This document shows positions 46,921-56,028 of a DNA stretch of 64,000 nt, one piece after another. The notes under the pieces were generated by a model. The model had not been told where the DNA came from. It was given only the letters and a program-made list of their open reading frames with translations, and searched no databases. The translations under genes and the position numbers were made by a program. This DNA comes from Rhizobium sp. ASV8. GTDB taxonomy: Bacteria > Pseudomonadota > Alphaproteobacteria > Rhizobiales > Rhizobiaceae. Every line of letters starts with the position of its first letter. The first letter of the stretch is position 1. Location of the stretch: positions 1 to 64,000 of the forward strand of contig NZ_JAELUG010000022.1 of NCBI RefSeq assembly GCF_016429255.1, given 5' to 3'.

Positions 46921-49389
46921 ATGGGCGGGCGCTTGGCGGATCTCGGCGGCGGAATGCGGCTGAGCGAAGGTTGGAATCTGGTGTTGACGGATGCAGGCGC
47001 CTGCAACTCGCCGTCCGATGTACCAATGATGTCCGGGCTCATTCCCGCGCCGGTGCCGGGCACGGTGGCGGAGGCACTGGAAAAGGCCGGACGTTTCGAC
47101 CGAACGAAGCCTCTACCCCTTAACGACCGAGATGCCTGGTACATCTGCCGTCTGGTGGATGCCAAGGCGGGAGAGGCGGTTTTGCGGCTGGAAGGGCTGG
47201 CGACGCTTTGCGACGTCTTCCTCAACGGCCAGAAAATCCTTGTGTCCGAAAGCATGTTCGAGGCCCATGACGTCGACGTCATTTTGCTTGGTGGCGACGA
47301 GCTGGCACTATGCTTCCGCGCGCTGGAGCCAAGGCTTTCCGAGCCAGGTCCGCGCGCCCGCTGGCGGCCGCAGATGATGACGCCGCAAGGCTTGCGGATG
47401 GTGCGCACGACGCTGCTCGGCCATATGCCCGGCTGGTGCCCGGAGGTTCAGGCCGTTGGCCCTTGGCGGCCGATTTGGCTTTTACGACCAGGCGCGCCTG
47501 TCATCCGTGATCTTTCCCTGCGGCCGGATCTGCTCGAGAACGGCGAAGGCAGGCTCTATGCTTCGCTTTCGATTGAAGGCGATGTCGAACATCTGGTGCT
47601 GCGGTGCGGAGAAGCCGAACAGGCTTTCGAGAAAGACGGGGCAGACCGTTATACCGCGATCCTCAGAATTCCGGATGTAACGCCCTGGTGGCCGCATACG
47701 CATGGCGCGCCACAGCTCTTCGATGTCACACTCATCCTCGATGGCGTCGAGCATGAGCTTGGGCAGACCGGTTTTCGCCGGCTATCGGTCGATCGCGGTG
47801 CCGGTGGGCAGGATTTCGCTGTGATCGTCAATGGCGAACGGATTTTCTGCCGCGGTGCGGTGTGGACGACAGCCGATATTGCGCGGTTGCCCGGTGGTCG
47901 CGAAGATTACGAACCCTGGCTAAGGCTTACGGCCGAGGCCGGCATGAACATGATCCGCATCGGCGGCACCATGGCCTATGAGACGGCGGAATTCTTCCGC
48001 CTCTGCGACGAACTTGGTCTGCTCGTCTGGCAGGATTTCATATTCGCCAATTTCGACTATCCGAAGAACGACAAGGCCTTCAACATTCATGTCGAGACCG
48101 AGGTTTCACAGTTTCTGAGCCGCTCGCGCCTCTCGCCCTCGCTGGCGGTTCTTTGCGGCGGCAGCGAAATCCACCAGCAGGCGGCGATGATGGGTCTGCC
48201 CGAACAGTTCTGGAAAAGTCCTGTTGTCGAGGAGATCATCCCGCCGCTGGTTCAGTCGCTGCGGCCGGATGTGCCTTATGTCGTCAATTCGCCCTCCGAT
48301 GGCCCGATGCCGTTTTCTTCGGATGTTGGCGTTACACATTATTACGGCGTCGGCGCCTACATGCGGCCGCTCGCCGATGCGCGTCGCACTGGTGTGCGCT
48401 TCGCGGCGGAGAGCCTGGCCTTCGCGCATGTGCCGCAATCAAGGACGCTCGGGCGCCATCTGCCCGTTCCCGCCGTTCATAGCCCGCTATGGAAAGAGCG
48501 TGTGCCGCGAGATCGCGGCGCATCCTGGGATTTCGAGGACGTGCGCGATCACTATCTTCAGGAGCTTTACGGCTTCGAGCCCAACCGCCTGCGGCGGGAA
48601 GACCCGGATCTCTATCTCAACCTTTCCCGAGCCGTGACCGGCGAAGTCGCCGAGGAGACCTATGCCGAGTGGCGGCGGCACGGTTCCGGCTGCAACGGAG
48701 CACTCGTCTGGACGCTGCAGGACCTGCTTCCCGGCGCCGGCTGGGGCGTGATCGACTCGACCGGGGAGCCAAAGCCGGTTTGGTATGCGCTTCGCCGTGC
48801 CTTCCGGCCCGTGCAGGTGCTATTGATGGACGAGGGCACGAATGGTCTCGACGTGCATATCATCAACGAAAGCGATGCGGCGCTCGACCTGACCGTCGAG
48901 GTTTCTTGCCTGCGCGACGGCCGTCAGGTTGTCGTCGGCGGTGGTCGCGATCTGGTCCTCGAAGCGCGCAGCAAGCAAAAGATAGCGTGCACGGATCTTT
49001 TCGGCGCTTTCTTCGATGCGACCTATGCCTTCCGCTTCGGGCCGCCGTCGCATGATGTGGCCGTGGCGCGTCTGACCGCGCCGGCGACCGGCGCGACGAT
49101 CGCCCATGCTTTTTACTTCCCGCTTGGCCGCACGAAGGCGTTTCATGATGCCGAGATCACGGCATTGGCCGTTCAGGAGGGCGAGGATTGGTTCCTCGAT
49201 CTAAGCACGGATCGGCTGGCGCAATCGGTTCAGATCGATCTGGAAGCCTACCGGGCCGAGGATGACTGGTTTCATCTGGCACCCGGTAGCCGGCGGCTTC
49301 GGCTGCACCGGCGCGAGGGTGTTCCAGCCGATGCCATTCCGATGGGCCAGGTCCGCACGGTCGGCGGCCGGCGGGTCGTCGAGATCTGA
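46921..49389 (+). CDS. Glycoside hydrolase family 2 protein (beta-mannosidase-like)
   Basis: An 822-residue protein with GH2 layout: N-terminal sugar-binding sandwich (to about 190, DAWYICRLVDAK, VFLNGQKI), immunoglobulin-like domain (to about 300) and a TIM barrel (about 300-600), then C-terminal beta domains. The acid/base is Glu416 in CGGSEIHQQ (Ser replaces the usual Asn before Glu) and the likely nucleophile Glu497 in RFAAESLAF. No signal peptide, so it should act in the cytosol. It follows DUF1839 by 77 nt on the same strand and may belong to the carrier-protein operon; it converges on the sugar ABC operon 21 nt away. Confidence 0.8.
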   Translation: MGGRLADLGGGMRLSEGWNLVLTDAGACNSPSDVPMMSGLIPAPVPGTVAEALEKAGRFDRTKPLPLNDRDAWYICRLVDAKAGEAVLRLEGLATLCDVFLNGQKILVSESMFEAHDVDVILLGGDELALCFRALEPRLSEPGPRARWRPQMMTPQGLRMVRTTLLGHMPGWCPEVQAVGPWRPIWLLRPGAPVIRDLSLRPDLLENGEGRLYASLSIEGDVEHLVLRCGEAEQAFEKDGADRYTAILRIPDVTPWWPHTHGAPQLFDVTLILDGVEHELGQTGFRRLSVDRGAGGQDFAVIVNGERIFCRGAVWTTADIARLPGGREDYEPWLRLTAEAGMNMIRIGGTMAYETAEFFRLCDELGLLVWQDFIFANFDYPKNDKAFNIHVETEVSQFLSRSRLSPSLAVLCGGSEIHQQAAMMGLPEQFWKSPVVEEIIPPLVQSLRPDVPYVVNSPSDGPMPFSSDVGVTHYYGVGAYMRPLADARRTGVRFAAESLAFAHVPQSRTLGRHLPVPAVHSPLWKERVPRDRGASWDFEDVRDHYLQELYGFEPNRLRREDPDLYLNLSRAVTGEVAEETYAEWRRHGSGCNGALVWTLQDLLPGAGWGVIDSTGEPKPVWYALRRAFRPVQVLLMDEGTNGLDVHIINESDAALDLTVEVSCLRDGRQVVVGGGRDLVLEARSKQKIACTDLFGAFFDATYAFRFGPPSHDVAVARLTAPATGATIAHAFYFPLGRTKAFHDAEITALAVQEGEDWFLDLSTDRLAQSVQIDLEAYRAEDDWFHLAPGSRRLRLHRREGVPADAIPMGQVRTVGGRRVVEI

Positions 49390-49410
49390 TCGATCCGCTG
49401 CCGGCTGCAG

Positions 49411-50490
49411 TTACAACGCCGCGCCGTCCGGCCCGAACAGGTGGCAGCGTTCCGGATCAATGCGGATGTTGACCGTTTCTCCGGCGCGGATGGCCTGCTG
49501 ATCCTCCAGCGCGACCGTCAGCGTCTGGCCGCCGTGCAAGGTGGCATAGAGAATGGTCTGACCACCCAGATGCTCCACAAGATCGACGCGCGCGCTGCCG
49601 AGAGCGACACCGCGATCGCCGACATTGAGATGCTCGGGACGTGCGCCGAGGGTCACGGCTTCTCCCGGCTGGATGCCACCCAGCCGACGCGGCAGGCGAA
49701 CGGTCTGGCCGGCGAGATCGATGACGGCGGATCCGTCGTCGGAGCCGACGATCTTCGCCTCGAGGAAATTCATTTTCGGCGAACCGATGAAGCCGGCAAC
49801 GAACTTGTTCTTCGGCTTGTTGTAGAGGTCAAGGGGAGCGCCGACCTGCTCGATCTTGCCGCCGTTGAGCACGACAATCTTGTCGGCCATGGTCATGGCT
49901 TCCGTCTGATCGTGCGTAACATAGATCATCGTATTGCCGAGCCGCTGGTGCAGGCGGGCGATCTCGACGCGCATCTGCACGCGCAGTTCGGCATCGAGGT
50001 TCGACAGCGGCTCGTCGAAGAGGAAGATGTTGGGCTCGCGCACGATGGCGCGGCCGATCGCGACGCGCTGGCGCTGGCCACCGGAGAGCTGCTTCGGCTT
50101 GCGCTGCAGCAACTGGGTGATTTGCAGCACCTCGGCCGCCTTTTCGACACGCGGCTGGATCTCGTGCTTCTTCATGCCGGCGGTTTCAAGACCGAAGGCG
50201 AGGTTCTTGTAGACACTCATATGCGGATAGAGCGCATAGGACTGGAAGACCATGGCGATGCCGCGCTTGGAGGCGGGGACATCGTTCATGCGGCTACCGT
50301 CGAGATAGAGCCCACCGCCCGAAATCGGCTCAAGACCGGCGATCATGCGCAGGAGCGTGGACTTGCCGCAGCCCGATGGGCCGACGAAAACGGTGAACTC
50401 TCCCGGCTCGATTTCCAGGTCGATGCCGTGAACCACCTGAAGCTCGCCATAGCGCTTGATAACTTTCTGCAGCGATACGCTCGTCGCCAT
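49411..50490 (-). CDS. Sugar ABC transporter ATP-binding protein (UgpC/MalK type)
   Basis: A 359-residue ATPase. Walker A GPSGCGKST, signature LSGGQRQR, Walker B IFLFDEPLSNLDAEL, and a C-terminal regulatory TOBE region (from about 240). MalK-type ATPases energise CUT1 carbohydrate importers. The ATG at 50490 follows AAGGAGGAA. It is the last gene of the operon, 44 nt after the oxidoreductase gene, and serves the two permeases encoded upstream. Confidence 0.92.
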   Translation of the reverse strand: MATSVSLQKVIKRYGELQVVHGIDLEIEPGEFTVFVGPSGCGKSTLLRMIAGLEPISGGGLYLDGSRMNDVPASKRGIAMVFQSYALYPHMSVYKNLAFGLETAGMKKHEIQPRVEKAAEVLQITQLLQRKPKQLSGGQRQRVAIGRAIVREPNIFLFDEPLSNLDAELRVQMRVEIARLHQRLGNTMIYVTHDQTEAMTMADKIVVLNGGKIEQVGAPLDLYNKPKNKFVAGFIGSPKMNFLEAKIVGSDDGSAVIDLAGQTVRLPRRLGGIQPGEAVTLGARPEHLNVGDRGVALGSARVDLVEHLGGQTILYATLHGGQTLTVALEDQQAIRAGETVNIRIDPERCHLFGPDGAAL

Positions 50491-50534
50491 GGGCGCTTCC
50501 TCCTTGTTGGTTCTGATGGCTCGCGGCGCAACGT

Positions 50535-51605
50535 TCATGCCGGCCTCCAGCTTTTGTATTTTGCGCTTTCCGGCCCGACAGGGAAGCGGACTTCGGTGCG
50601 CGTTTCAGACGATTCATAAAGTGCCGTGACCAGTTCCAGGGCCTGACGGGCATCTGCTGTGGTTACCGGCAGCGGGCCGCCCGATACCAGGGCCTCGTGG
50701 AAGAGCTTCATCTGCGTGTTGAAGCGGATCGGGATCGGTGACCAGTCGGCGAGCAACGCATCGATCTTGGCTGCGATCTCGTCATTGGCCGGAACGATCT
50801 TCCAGGGATCCTGGCCGGGGCTATAGGGCTCGTGATTGCTTTCGATCAGGACGTTTTCGAAGGCAAGGCGCAGACGGCTGATCTGTTCCTGCGAGCCGAG
50901 CGTGGCGCTGATGGTGGCGAGCGCGCCGTTTTCCATCAGCAGGCTGGCGCTGGCACAATCCTCGACTTCGATATCGTTGACGCGGGTGGCGACGCGGCCG
51001 AAGAGGCCCGCGATCGGCCCCATCAAATAGGTCAGCATGTCGTGCAGGTGGATGGAATGCGTCATCAGCACGCCGCCGAGTTCCGTTTCCCACTTGCCGC
51101 GCCAGGGGACGGCATAATAGTCGGCGCCGCGCACCCAATGCGTCTCGGAGGTCGCGACATAGGGCTTGCCGGCGATGCCTGCATCGATGATGCGCTTGGC
51201 CTTCTGGATGCCGTCGCCGTAGCGATACTGGAAGATCGGCATCAGCCGCCCCTTGGAGGTCTTCTCGGCTGCGATGACGGCATCGACATCGGCGAGCGAT
51301 CCCACCAGCGGCTTCTCGCAGACCACATGCTTTCCGGCTGATAGCGCCTGCATGATCAGCTGGAAATGCGAGCCGGGCGGGGTGCAGATGTCGATAATGT
51401 CGATATCGGGCATGTTGAGGACTTCGGAGAAATCCTTGACGCGTTTCTCTATGCCGAATTCGTCGCCGACGGCATTCAGGCGTTCCTCGTTGAGATCGCA
51501 GAGGACGGCAACTTCGTAGCGATCTGAATGCGGCAGATAGCCTTCGGTAATGTGGGAGCGGCCGATACCGAGGCCGATGATCGCGACTTTCTTGATGTCG
51601 GACAT
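50535..51605 (-). CDS. Gfo/Idh/MocA family oxidoreductase 1
   Basis: A 356-residue NAD(P)-dependent sugar or cyclitol dehydrogenase. The N-terminal Rossmann domain has VAIIGLGIGRSH, followed by DICTPPGSHF and CEKPLVGSLAD (EKP, the substrate-proximal Lys). The C-terminal alpha/beta domain carries HSIHLHDML as the presumed catalytic histidine region. It sits in the sugar ABC operon, 7 nt after oxidoreductase 2, so the imported sugar is probably oxidised in the cytosol. The substrate is unknown. Confidence 0.88.
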   Translation of the reverse strand: MSDIKKVAIIGLGIGRSHITEGYLPHSDRYEVAVLCDLNEERLNAVGDEFGIEKRVKDFSEVLNMPDIDIIDICTPPGSHFQLIMQALSAGKHVVCEKPLVGSLADVDAVIAAEKTSKGRLMPIFQYRYGDGIQKAKRIIDAGIAGKPYVATSETHWVRGADYYAVPWRGKWETELGGVLMTHSIHLHDMLTYLMGPIAGLFGRVATRVNDIEVEDCASASLLMENGALATISATLGSQEQISRLRLAFENVLIESNHEPYSPGQDPWKIVPANDEIAAKIDALLADWSPIPIRFNTQMKLFHEALVSGGPLPVTTADARQALELVTALYESSETRTEVRFPVGPESAKYKSWRPA

Positions 51606-51612
51606 AACGCAA

Positions 51613-52638
51613 TTACCTCTGAATGTTCTTGAGCGACGTCGCTTCGGCGAGCGCCTGCGCCTTCAGCGCCAGTTCCATCGCCTTGAAGCAATGTTCCTGG
51701 CCCATCGCCGTTTCGGTGCGGTCCCTTATGTCGGCGGCAAGCTGGCGGCCATAGGGCAAGTCGAAGCCGGTGCAGTCGATATGCTGCATGCCTTTACGAT
51801 CGGTGAGGAAGAGGTGATCGGTGCCGGGCCGACCGGCAACGTCGATATATTTGCGCAGCTCGATCGTCCCCTCGGTGCCGACGATGAAGAGGCGGCCGTC
51901 GCCCCAGGTGGAAAGACCATCCGGCGTGAACCAGTCGACGCGGACATAGCCTGTGACATCGGGCGTGCGCAGGTGGAAATCGCCATAGTCTTGCAGGCCG
52001 GGGGTGTCAGGATTAGCCCGGTTGGAGACCGTAGCCGACAGCACCTCGGCTTCGAGCGAATCGGCGAAGAACAGAAACTGTTCGCATTGATGCGAGGCGA
52101 TGTCGGTGATGATGCCGCCATAGCGCTTGCGGTCGAAGAACCAGTCCGGCCGGGTCGGCTTGCGCAGCCGGTGTGGCCCAAGGCCCGTGGTGTGGATGAC
52201 CTTGCCGATGGCGCCTGATTTCACCAGCTCGCCGGCCTTGACGGTCGACGCCGTCTCGAAATGCTCGGAATAGAGAATGGAGACGATGCGCTTGGTCTCG
52301 GCCTGCACCTTTCGGACGTCTGCGAGCTGATCCAGCGTCACCATGCCGGGCTTGTCGAGCATCACGTCCTTGCCGTGGCGCATGGCCTCGATGGCAAGGC
52401 TTGACCGTTCGCTGGAGATCGCGGCGCTGACGATCAGCGCGATGGAGTTGTCCTCCAGGATTTCGCGCTTGTCGGTGACTCGTCTTGCCTGCGGGAAGCG
52501 TCCGGCGAAGACGGTGGCGAGGTCGTCTTCCTCAGCGTGGAAGGCGACCAGCTCCGCGCCGGCGCGCAGCATGACGTTGACCTGGCCGTAGATATGATCG
52601 TGATTGAGGCCGATGGCGGCAAAGCGCAGCGCGCTCAT
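51613..52638 (-). CDS. Gfo/Idh/MocA family oxidoreductase 2
   Basis: A 341-residue protein of the same superfamily. The Rossmann start is divergent (FAAIGLNHDHIYGQV; the glycine motif is reduced) with LDKPGMVTLDQL at the EKP position (DKP). The C-terminal domain has IITDIASHQCEQFLFF. Such members often act on keto-sugars or dimethylated cyclitols. The ATG at 52638 follows AAAGGAAA. Two paralogous oxidoreductases in one operon suggest successive oxidation and reduction, as in inosose or 3-keto-glycoside pathways; this is inference. Confidence 0.85.
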   Translation of the reverse strand: MSALRFAAIGLNHDHIYGQVNVMLRAGAELVAFHAEEDDLATVFAGRFPQARRVTDKREILEDNSIALIVSAAISSERSSLAIEAMRHGKDVMLDKPGMVTLDQLADVRKVQAETKRIVSILYSEHFETASTVKAGELVKSGAIGKVIHTTGLGPHRLRKPTRPDWFFDRKRYGGIITDIASHQCEQFLFFADSLEAEVLSATVSNRANPDTPGLQDYGDFHLRTPDVTGYVRVDWFTPDGLSTWGDGRLFIVGTEGTIELRKYIDVAGRPGTDHLFLTDRKGMQHIDCTGFDLPYGRQLAADIRDRTETAMGQEHCFKAMELALKAQALAEATSLKNIQR

Positions 52639-52711
52639 GCGACATTTCCTTTCAATGGGTTTCTCAATATGCGGTCCCAAGCCTTGGGAGTTCGGGACCG
52701 CGCGGTTCGTA

Positions 52712-53596
52712 TCAGCGTTTGAGACCTGCCGTGGCGATACCGTCGATCAGCAGCCTCTGGAAGAAGAGGAAGATCAGGAAGACCGGGATCAGCGACAGGC
52801 TCGACATGGCGAACAGGCTGCTCCAGTCGGAGCTTCCGGTGGAGTCCACGAAGGACCGCAGGCCGAGCTGCACCGTGTAGGTATTGATGTCGGAGAGGTA
52901 GATCAGCGGCCCGAAGAAATCGTCCCAGGTCCAGATGAAGGAGAAGATGGCGGCCGTCGCCATGACCGGCAGCGACAAAGGCAGCATGATGCGCCAATAG
53001 ATGCGCCACGGGCTGCAGCCATCCATCATGGCAGCCTCGTCCAGCTCGCGCGGGATGCCGCGGAAGAACTGCACCATCAGGAAGATGAAGAAGGCGTCGA
53101 CCGCAAGGAATTTCGGCACGACCAGCGGCAGCATGGTCTTCACCCAGCCGAGTTTCAGGAAGAGGATATATTGCGGGATCAGCGTGACGTGATAGGGCAG
53201 CATCAGCGTGCCGAGCATCAGCGCGAACCAGAAATTCTTGCCCCAGAAACTCAGCCGGGCGAAGGCATAGGCCGCCAGTGAGCAGGAAATGACGTTGCCG
53301 ATGACCGAAAGCACGGCGATGACGGCCGAATTCCAGACGAAGGTTCCGAAAGTAACCTGACCGCCGAACCAGCCGCGGGCATAGGCGCTGAAGTCGAATC
53401 GGGTTGGGATCAGCGATGCCGTGCCGAAAATCTCGTTCTGGTCCTTGATCGAACCGGAGAGCATCCACAGCAGCGGATAGAGCATCACGATCGATGCGGC
53501 GATAAGGGCGATGTGGATGAGGACGGAGAGGAACCACGGGTGCTCGCGCGGCGGCTTCATGTCCTCGGCAAAATGGGTGAGCTTCGCGTCAGTCAT
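52712..53596 (-). CDS. Sugar ABC transporter permease 2 (MalG type)
   Basis: A 294-residue inner-membrane protein with six helices. The EAA loop reads ELDEAAMMDGCSPWRIYWRIMLPLS before the last two helices, the docking site for the ATPase. The start at 53596 overlaps the preceding permease gene by 8 nt. Together with permease 1 it forms the channel of a CUT1 importer. Confidence 0.92.
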   Translation of the reverse strand: MTDAKLTHFAEDMKPPREHPWFLSVLIHIALIAASIVMLYPLLWMLSGSIKDQNEIFGTASLIPTRFDFSAYARGWFGGQVTFGTFVWNSAVIAVLSVIGNVISCSLAAYAFARLSFWGKNFWFALMLGTLMLPYHVTLIPQYILFLKLGWVKTMLPLVVPKFLAVDAFFIFLMVQFFRGIPRELDEAAMMDGCSPWRIYWRIMLPLSLPVMATAAIFSFIWTWDDFFGPLIYLSDINTYTVQLGLRSFVDSTGSSDWSSLFAMSSLSLIPVFLIFLFFQRLLIDGIATAGLKR

Positions 53597-54557
53597 CGTA
53601 ATGAACCCAATAACGAGCGGAGAGGAAGGAGAAGGTGGTGAAGATGGCGATGATGATCACCAGGACCCAGGCGAGCGCGGCGGCATAACCCATGCGGAAA
53701 TAACCGAAGGCTTCCTGGTAGAGGTAGAGCGTGTAGAACAGCGTCGAATCGATTGGTCCGCCGGTGCCGGAGGAAATCACATAGGCCGGTGTGAAGGCCT
53801 TGAAGGCATCGATCGTCTGGACCACGGCGTTGAAGAAGATCACCGGCGTCAAAAGCGGCAGGGTGATCTTGAAGAAGATCCGCACTTTCGAGGCGCCGTC
53901 GAGGCTCGCGGCCTCATAGAGATCAGTCGGGATCTGGCGCAGGCCGGCCAGGAAGATGATCATCGGCGAGCCGAACTGCCAAATGGCAAGGATCACCAGC
54001 GTGTAGAGCGAATAGTCCGGATTGGAGATCCAGCTCGGGCCGTTGATGCCGAAAACATACCAGAGCAGCGTGTTGACGATGCCGTCGGCGTCGAAGATCT
54101 GCCGCCAGAGCACGGCGATCGCGACGCTGGAGCCGAGCAGCGACGGCAGGTAAAAGATGGCGCGATAGACCGGCAGGCCCTTGATGCCGCGGTTCAGCAG
54201 CAGCGCAACGAGCAGCGCAAAGGCCAGCTTCAGTGGCACGGAACAGACGACATAGAACAGCGTCACCTTCAGCGACGACAGGAATTTGTCGTCTGCGGTG
54301 GCGATGCGGACATAGTTGTCCAGTCCCACAAGGTTTGGTGACTGCAGCAGATTGTAATCGGTGAAAGAAAGGTAGAGCGAGGCAATTGCCGGCCCCAGCG
54401 TCAAGCCGAAGAAGCCGATGAACCACGGCAGGAGAAAGAGGTATCCAGGCGCGTTGCGCGCGAAAGCGCCCGGCGCCTTGTAGGCGGTTTCCACGCGCAA
54501 CGGCGCGCGCGCACCGACGGCCAAGCCGCCGGCAACGCTCTTGCTGTTTGTACCCAC
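53589..54557 (-). CDS. Sugar ABC transporter permease 1 (MalF type)
   Basis: A 322-residue permease with six helices and the EAA loop DLYEAASLDGASKVRIFFKITLPLL. It starts with GTG at 54557 (GAGG eight bases upstream), 4 nt after the binding-protein gene, and overlaps permease 2. The N-terminal 30 residues are polar and cytoplasmic. Confidence 0.9.
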   Translation of the reverse strand: MGTNSKSVAGGLAVGARAPLRVETAYKAPGAFARNAPGYLFLLPWFIGFFGLTLGPAIASLYLSFTDYNLLQSPNLVGLDNYVRIATADDKFLSSLKVTLFYVVCSVPLKLAFALLVALLLNRGIKGLPVYRAIFYLPSLLGSSVAIAVLWRQIFDADGIVNTLLWYVFGINGPSWISNPDYSLYTLVILAIWQFGSPMIIFLAGLRQIPTDLYEAASLDGASKVRIFFKITLPLLTPVIFFNAVVQTIDAFKAFTPAYVISSGTGGPIDSTLFYTLYLYQEAFGYFRMGYAAALAWVLVIIIAIFTTFSFLSARYWVHYDD

Positions 54558-54561
54558 GGTA

Positions 54562-55848
54562 TCAGCCTCGCGTAATGTTTGCTGCTGCCTGTTCGGTGAA
54601 CTTGGCGCCAGCGTCCTGCGCGCTGGTTTTGCCGAAAGCCACTTCCTCGGCGATCTTCTTCAGCAGGAATGAATTCTCGCCCGCGCCGTTCGGCGGAGAT
54701 GGCGGTAGCGCTCCCACGTGCGGCGTTAGCCGGCCAATATAATCGACGACCTGCTTGCTGACGGGATCCAGATCCGGCGTCAGAAGATCGCGGATCTTTG
54801 GCGACGGCGGAACGCCGCGCTCGAGGCCAAGTGTCTTGGTGCCCTCCGGATCCTCCACCAGATAATTGACGAAGGCGACGGCGGCATCCTTGTTCGGCGA
54901 GGTAGCCGAAACAGACATCAGCATCGACGGCTTCAGATATTGGCCAGGTTTGCTGTCCGGGCCTGCGACCGGATAGGAGACGATCTCGAGCTTTTCCTTG
55001 ACCAGGCCCTGAATGGCCACGAACTGATTGGAATGAGCGTAGCTGATCGCCGCCTTCTTGGTCACGAGCATGTCGGTTTCGAGGGTCAACTGATCGAGCG
55101 CCTGGACGTCTGCCGGCACGCAGGCGCCGCTTTTGCGCATATGGCTCCATAAATCGAACCAGTCGGCTGCGTCCTTAGCTTCGAAGGCAAGCTTGCCGTC
55201 CGCCGTATAGAGCGCCTTGCCGCGCTGGCGCAGCCAGCATTCGAAAGCCGGTTCGTTGCCGCTCGCATCGCCAGTGCCATAGAATCCGCGCCGCTTCTTG
55301 GCTGATGTCACCTTGGCGCAGGCATCGCCGATCTGCTCCCATGTCATGGCGTCATGCGGCGGCTCGACGCCGGCTTCGGCCCATGCGGCCGAGTTGACGA
55401 CGACCATGAAGGAATTCACGCCGAGGCTGACGCCATAGATCTTGTTGTCGACCTTGCCGGAATCGATGTTGGCGGCGCCGAAATCTTCTATTCTGAGGTT
55501 CTTGCCAAGATAAGGCGTCATGTCGAGCAACGCGCCGCGGCGGGCATATTCGAAGATGTAGCGATAATCCATCTGGATGAGATCAGGCGCGTTGCCGCCA
55601 CCCGTCTGCGTCGCAAGGCGCGTCCAGTAGCTGTCCCAGCCGAAGGATTCGCCGGCGATGGTGATGTCTGGGTTTTTAGCCTGATAGGCTTTCACCGCTG
55701 CAAAGGTCCGGTCGGCACGCTCCTTTGAACCCCACCAAAGAAGGCGCATCGCGGTTGCCGCATTGGCGCGGGAAAGTCCCAAACTGCTGAAGGCAAGCGT
55801 CGCTGCCATACTGGCAAGCAACTGCCGGCGGTCGATCGTCAACGTCAT
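54562..55848 (-). CDS. Sugar ABC transporter substrate-binding protein
   Basis: A 428-residue periplasmic protein. Its signal peptide has a twin-arginine-like start (DRRQLLASMAATLAFSSLGLSRANA), so Tat export is possible. The mature part begins MRLLWWGSKERADRT and has QMDYRYIFEYARRG and the usual two-lobed architecture of family 1 sugar-binding proteins. It is the first gene of the operon; an 18-bp operator like that near 56798 lies 50 nt before its start. The ligand is unknown, probably an oligosaccharide or glycoside. Confidence 0.9.
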   Translation of the reverse strand: MTLTIDRRQLLASMAATLAFSSLGLSRANAATAMRLLWWGSKERADRTFAAVKAYQAKNPDITIAGESFGWDSYWTRLATQTGGGNAPDLIQMDYRYIFEYARRGALLDMTPYLGKNLRIEDFGAANIDSGKVDNKIYGVSLGVNSFMVVVNSAAWAEAGVEPPHDAMTWEQIGDACAKVTSAKKRRGFYGTGDASGNEPAFECWLRQRGKALYTADGKLAFEAKDAADWFDLWSHMRKSGACVPADVQALDQLTLETDMLVTKKAAISYAHSNQFVAIQGLVKEKLEIVSYPVAGPDSKPGQYLKPSMLMSVSATSPNKDAAVAFVNYLVEDPEGTKTLGLERGVPPSPKIRDLLTPDLDPVSKQVVDYIGRLTPHVGALPPSPPNGAGENSFLLKKIAEEVAFGKTSAQDAGAKFTEQAAANITRG

Positions 55849-55897
55849 CCTGGTCTCCTCCCCAGCGAATCGATGATTTACGAACTGCTTTGCATGA

Positions 55898-55915
55898 TAT
55901 AACTATTTGGTTACA
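55898..55915. promoter_or_regulatory. Candidate TetR operator 1 (imperfect)
   Basis: TATAACTATTTGGTTACA, three mismatches from the perfect palindrome at 56798-56815. It lies between the divergent sugar ABC operon and the TetR gene. Confidence 0.6.
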
Positions 55916-56028
55916 AGTTGGATAGAAACGCGACCGCTGTCAAGCGTCAATCGCATCACAATCGAAACGGGCATGCCGGCGCCGGCTGCGTCCATCGCAA
56001 AAGGCATCGGCCCGGAAGGAGATCGTCC

